This document shows, one piece after another, positions 6,346-7,392 of a stretch of 7,392 nucleotides of DNA. The translations under genes were made by a program, and so were the position numbers. The DNA comes from an uncultured Clostridia bacterium. Its GTDB lineage: Bacteria; Bacillota; Clostridia; UBA1381. Numbering within the stretch: the first letter of the stretch is position 1; every line of letters starts with the position of its first letter. A model generated the notes under the pieces. It was not told the DNA's origin, ran no database searches, and worked only from the letters and a program-made list of their open reading frames with translations. Location: assembly GCA_934454035.1 (NCBI GenBank), contig CAKSFY010000111.1, forward strand, positions 1-7,392, in the 5' to 3' direction.

Positions 6346-6780
6346 TTACTTCAATTTTTTATATTCTTCATCAGAAACTGCTTCCAGCCACTCATTCGAA
6401 GTATCCTCACCGGGACATTCGACAGCAAGATGGCTGAACCAAGAATTTGACTTTGCACCGTGCCAATGCTTTACACCTGCCGGTATGGCGACAACATCTC
6501 CCGGTTTCAGGCTTTGCGCCGGTTTTCCCTCCTCTTGATACCAGCCTTCACCGTCAATACATAGAAGCAGCTGACCGCCGCCTTTGGACGCATGATGAAT
6601 ATGCCAGTTATTGCGGCAGCCGGGTTCAAAGGTTACATTGGCGACAAATACTGTTTCCTCCGAGTTCGTAAGCGGATTTAAGTAACTGTTGCCGATAAAA
6701 TACTTTGCATAATTTACATTAGCCTCTCCTATGCCAAACATTCCTCCGTGCATTTTATTATTTGTTTTATCCGTATTCAT
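6346..6780 (-). CDS. small single-domain cupin protein
   Basis: This 144-residue beta-barrel protein probably binds a divalent metal. Cupin motif 1 is seen at W59-H60-I-H62-H63 with Q70 where the common motif has glutamate, followed by the loop GEGWY. Motif 2 is GDVVAIPAGVKHWHG, with P100, G102, H105 and H107. The conserved N-terminal FGIGEANVNYAKYF and the C-terminal NEWLEAVSDEEY match a widespread clostridial cupin family of this size, often found near oxidoreductases or carboxymuconolactone decarboxylase-like genes. Its reaction is not known. I chose the ATG at 6778-6780 over a TTG one codon upstream, because the AAAGGAAG site lies at a good distance. The gene lies 15 bp after the broken dehydrogenase gene and ends at a strong terminator. 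Confidence 0.88.
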   Translation of the reverse strand: MNTDKTNNKMHGGMFGIGEANVNYAKYFIGNSYLNPLTNSEETVFVANVTFEPGCRNNWHIHHASKGGGQLLLCIDGEGWYQEEGKPAQSLKPGDVVAIPAGVKHWHGAKSNSWFSHLAVECPGEDTSNEWLEAVSDEEYKKLK

Positions 6781-6795
6781 CAATAATCTTCCTTT

Positions 6796-7323
6796 CTATT
6801 CTCTTGTTTCCGGTTTAAGCACGCCGTAAAAATAACTTGCCGTTGCACCGCCGTCAATCAGAAAATCAGCACCTGTTATAAATGCGCCTTTATCACTCAT
6901 CAACAGTTCTGCAACATTTGCAACTTCATCCGCAGTCCCCGGTCTTTTTGCCGGGCATTTTGCAAACATATTCTTGTAAAAATCACCGCGAATACCGTTA
7001 AATTCATCAATAGCTAGCGGGGTTACGATAATTCCGGGAGAAATAGAATTTATTCTTTCACCCTTTTCGCCCCATTTAACAGATTCGCTCATAACTCTTT
7101 TTTCATTGCACCGCTTTGCAAGCTGATATGCATGAAGAGTGTCAGTTATATTTTGCGGTTTCAATTAATGACAAAATAGAACTTCTGGATGATATGTCGG
7201 TTTCAACCGCCAAAGTTTCAAACCCGGCGTCATTCATAATCTTCGAAATACTCTGTGCATTCCGGATATTCTTGTCACCTATGATTATCTTCATCCCGTA
7301 CCCCATGCGTCTGGCATTTTTGG
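6796..7323 (-). pseudogene. short-chain dehydrogenase/reductase, internally deleted and N-terminally truncated
   Basis: Two pieces of one SDR gene are visible in different frames. The N-side piece (about 7320 down to the TGA at 7142-7144) reads ARRMGYGMKIIIGDKN, then ETDISSRSSILSLIETAKYN, the region after the nucleotide-binding glycines through the next strand-helix unit. The C-side piece (6796-7164) carries the YxxxK catalytic pair (HAYQLAK), then RINSISPGIIVTPL and the end GADFLIDGGATASYFYG. The segment that should lie between them, with the NAG motif and active-site serine, is absent, by family comparison roughly 80-100 codons. The GxxxGxG end is also gone. The C-side piece starts after a stop, with only a TTG codon and no ribosome binding site, so it is probably not made. 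The intact enzyme would be an NAD(P)-dependent oxidoreductase. Confidence 0.85.
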
Positions 7324-7339
7324 TGCTATACTAAAAAAG

Positions 7340-7369
7340 TAGACACAATCATGCAAAATATGATATAAT
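7340..7369 (+). promoter_or_regulatory. promoter for a rightward gene, probably transposase
   Basis: TAGACA (7340-7345), an 18-bp spacer and TATAAT (7364-7369) with TGA before it (extended -10) form a strong sigma-A-like promoter on the plus strand. The -35 is part of the putative terminal repeat. Confidence 0.7.
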
Positions 7370-7386
7370 AAAATAAACACAAAAAC

Positions 7387-7392
7387 AGGAGG
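7387..7392 (+). promoter_or_regulatory. AGGAGG ribosome binding site at window end
   Basis: A perfect AGGAGG forms the last six bases, about 18 bp after the -10. A start codon is therefore expected within roughly ten bases beyond the right edge, most likely that of the first transposase reading frame. Confidence 0.7.

Larger units (their letters stand above)
7321..7392 (+). mobile_element. left end of an IS3-like insertion sequence (partial)
   Basis: The dehydrogenase similarity stops near 7320 and the sequence changes to TGGTGCTATACTAAAAAAGTAGACAC. The TG start and the GTAGACAC block resemble IS3-family terminal inverted repeats. A promoter and a ribosome binding site pointing right follow. 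The exact boundary is uncertain (7321 or 7324 both begin with TG), and the other end, any target duplication and the transposase lie outside the window. The family name is from pattern recognition only. Confidence 0.55.

Noticed and set aside
6781..6783. TTG as the cupin start codon
   Set aside because: An ATG follows directly and is better spaced from the GGAAG ribosome binding site.
7116..7334. Plus-strand open frame of 72 codons
   Set aside because: It is antisense to the dehydrogenase remnant, whose minus-strand translation is recognisable on both sides of the frame change.
1..7392. CRISPR arrays, toxin-antitoxin pairs, riboswitches
   Set aside because: I found no regularly spaced repeats, no small paired genes and no recognisable riboswitch core in the intergenic regions.

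Overview
The window looks like a chromosomal segment of a low-to-moderate G+C Firmicute, most likely a gut-type Clostridia member. The reasons are the A/T-rich intergenic DNA, strong AGGAGG-type ribosome binding sites, near-consensus sigma-A promoters, and protein families typical of Clostridia. This placement rests on sequence style and family recognition only. Apart from the insertion-sequence end at the right edge, every gene reads leftward (minus strand).

Left edge (1-359): a tRNA-Leu(CAG) gene runs off the left edge. About 140 bp upstream of it lies a second copy of its 5' half, apparently a decayed tandem duplicate. A perfect TTGACA-N17-TATAAT promoter with extended -10 (277-305) faces both copies. 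The rest of 76-359 is A/T-rich, and I see no protein gene and no convincing terminator in it.

Centre (360-6319): a five-gene operon. In transcription order it encodes a TetR-family regulator, two ABC half-transporters that form a heterodimer and resemble the siderophore-transport IrtAB/YbtPQ group, a small alpha/beta hydrolase, and a methyltransferase of the leucine carboxyl methyltransferase/COG3315 group. Gaps are 63 bp, an 8-bp overlap, 38 bp and 9 bp. The tetR promoter is near perfect and followed immediately by a double palindromic operator. A different palindrome (GTTAGTTGCACCTAAC), resembling half-sites of metal-dependent DtxR-type repressors, sits in front of the first ABC gene. The simplest reading is a regulated system that moves and chemically processes a small hydrophobic molecule or metallophore. 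The substrate cannot be read from sequence.

Right part (6346-7392): a small cupin gene lies downstream of a broken short-chain dehydrogenase gene. The cupin terminator overlaps the tetR promoter. The dehydrogenase has an internal deletion with a frame change and has lost its N-terminal nucleotide-binding end. It stops abruptly where an IS3-like terminus begins. That terminus carries its own strong rightward promoter and an AGGAGG site at the last bases, so a transposase gene probably starts just outside the window.
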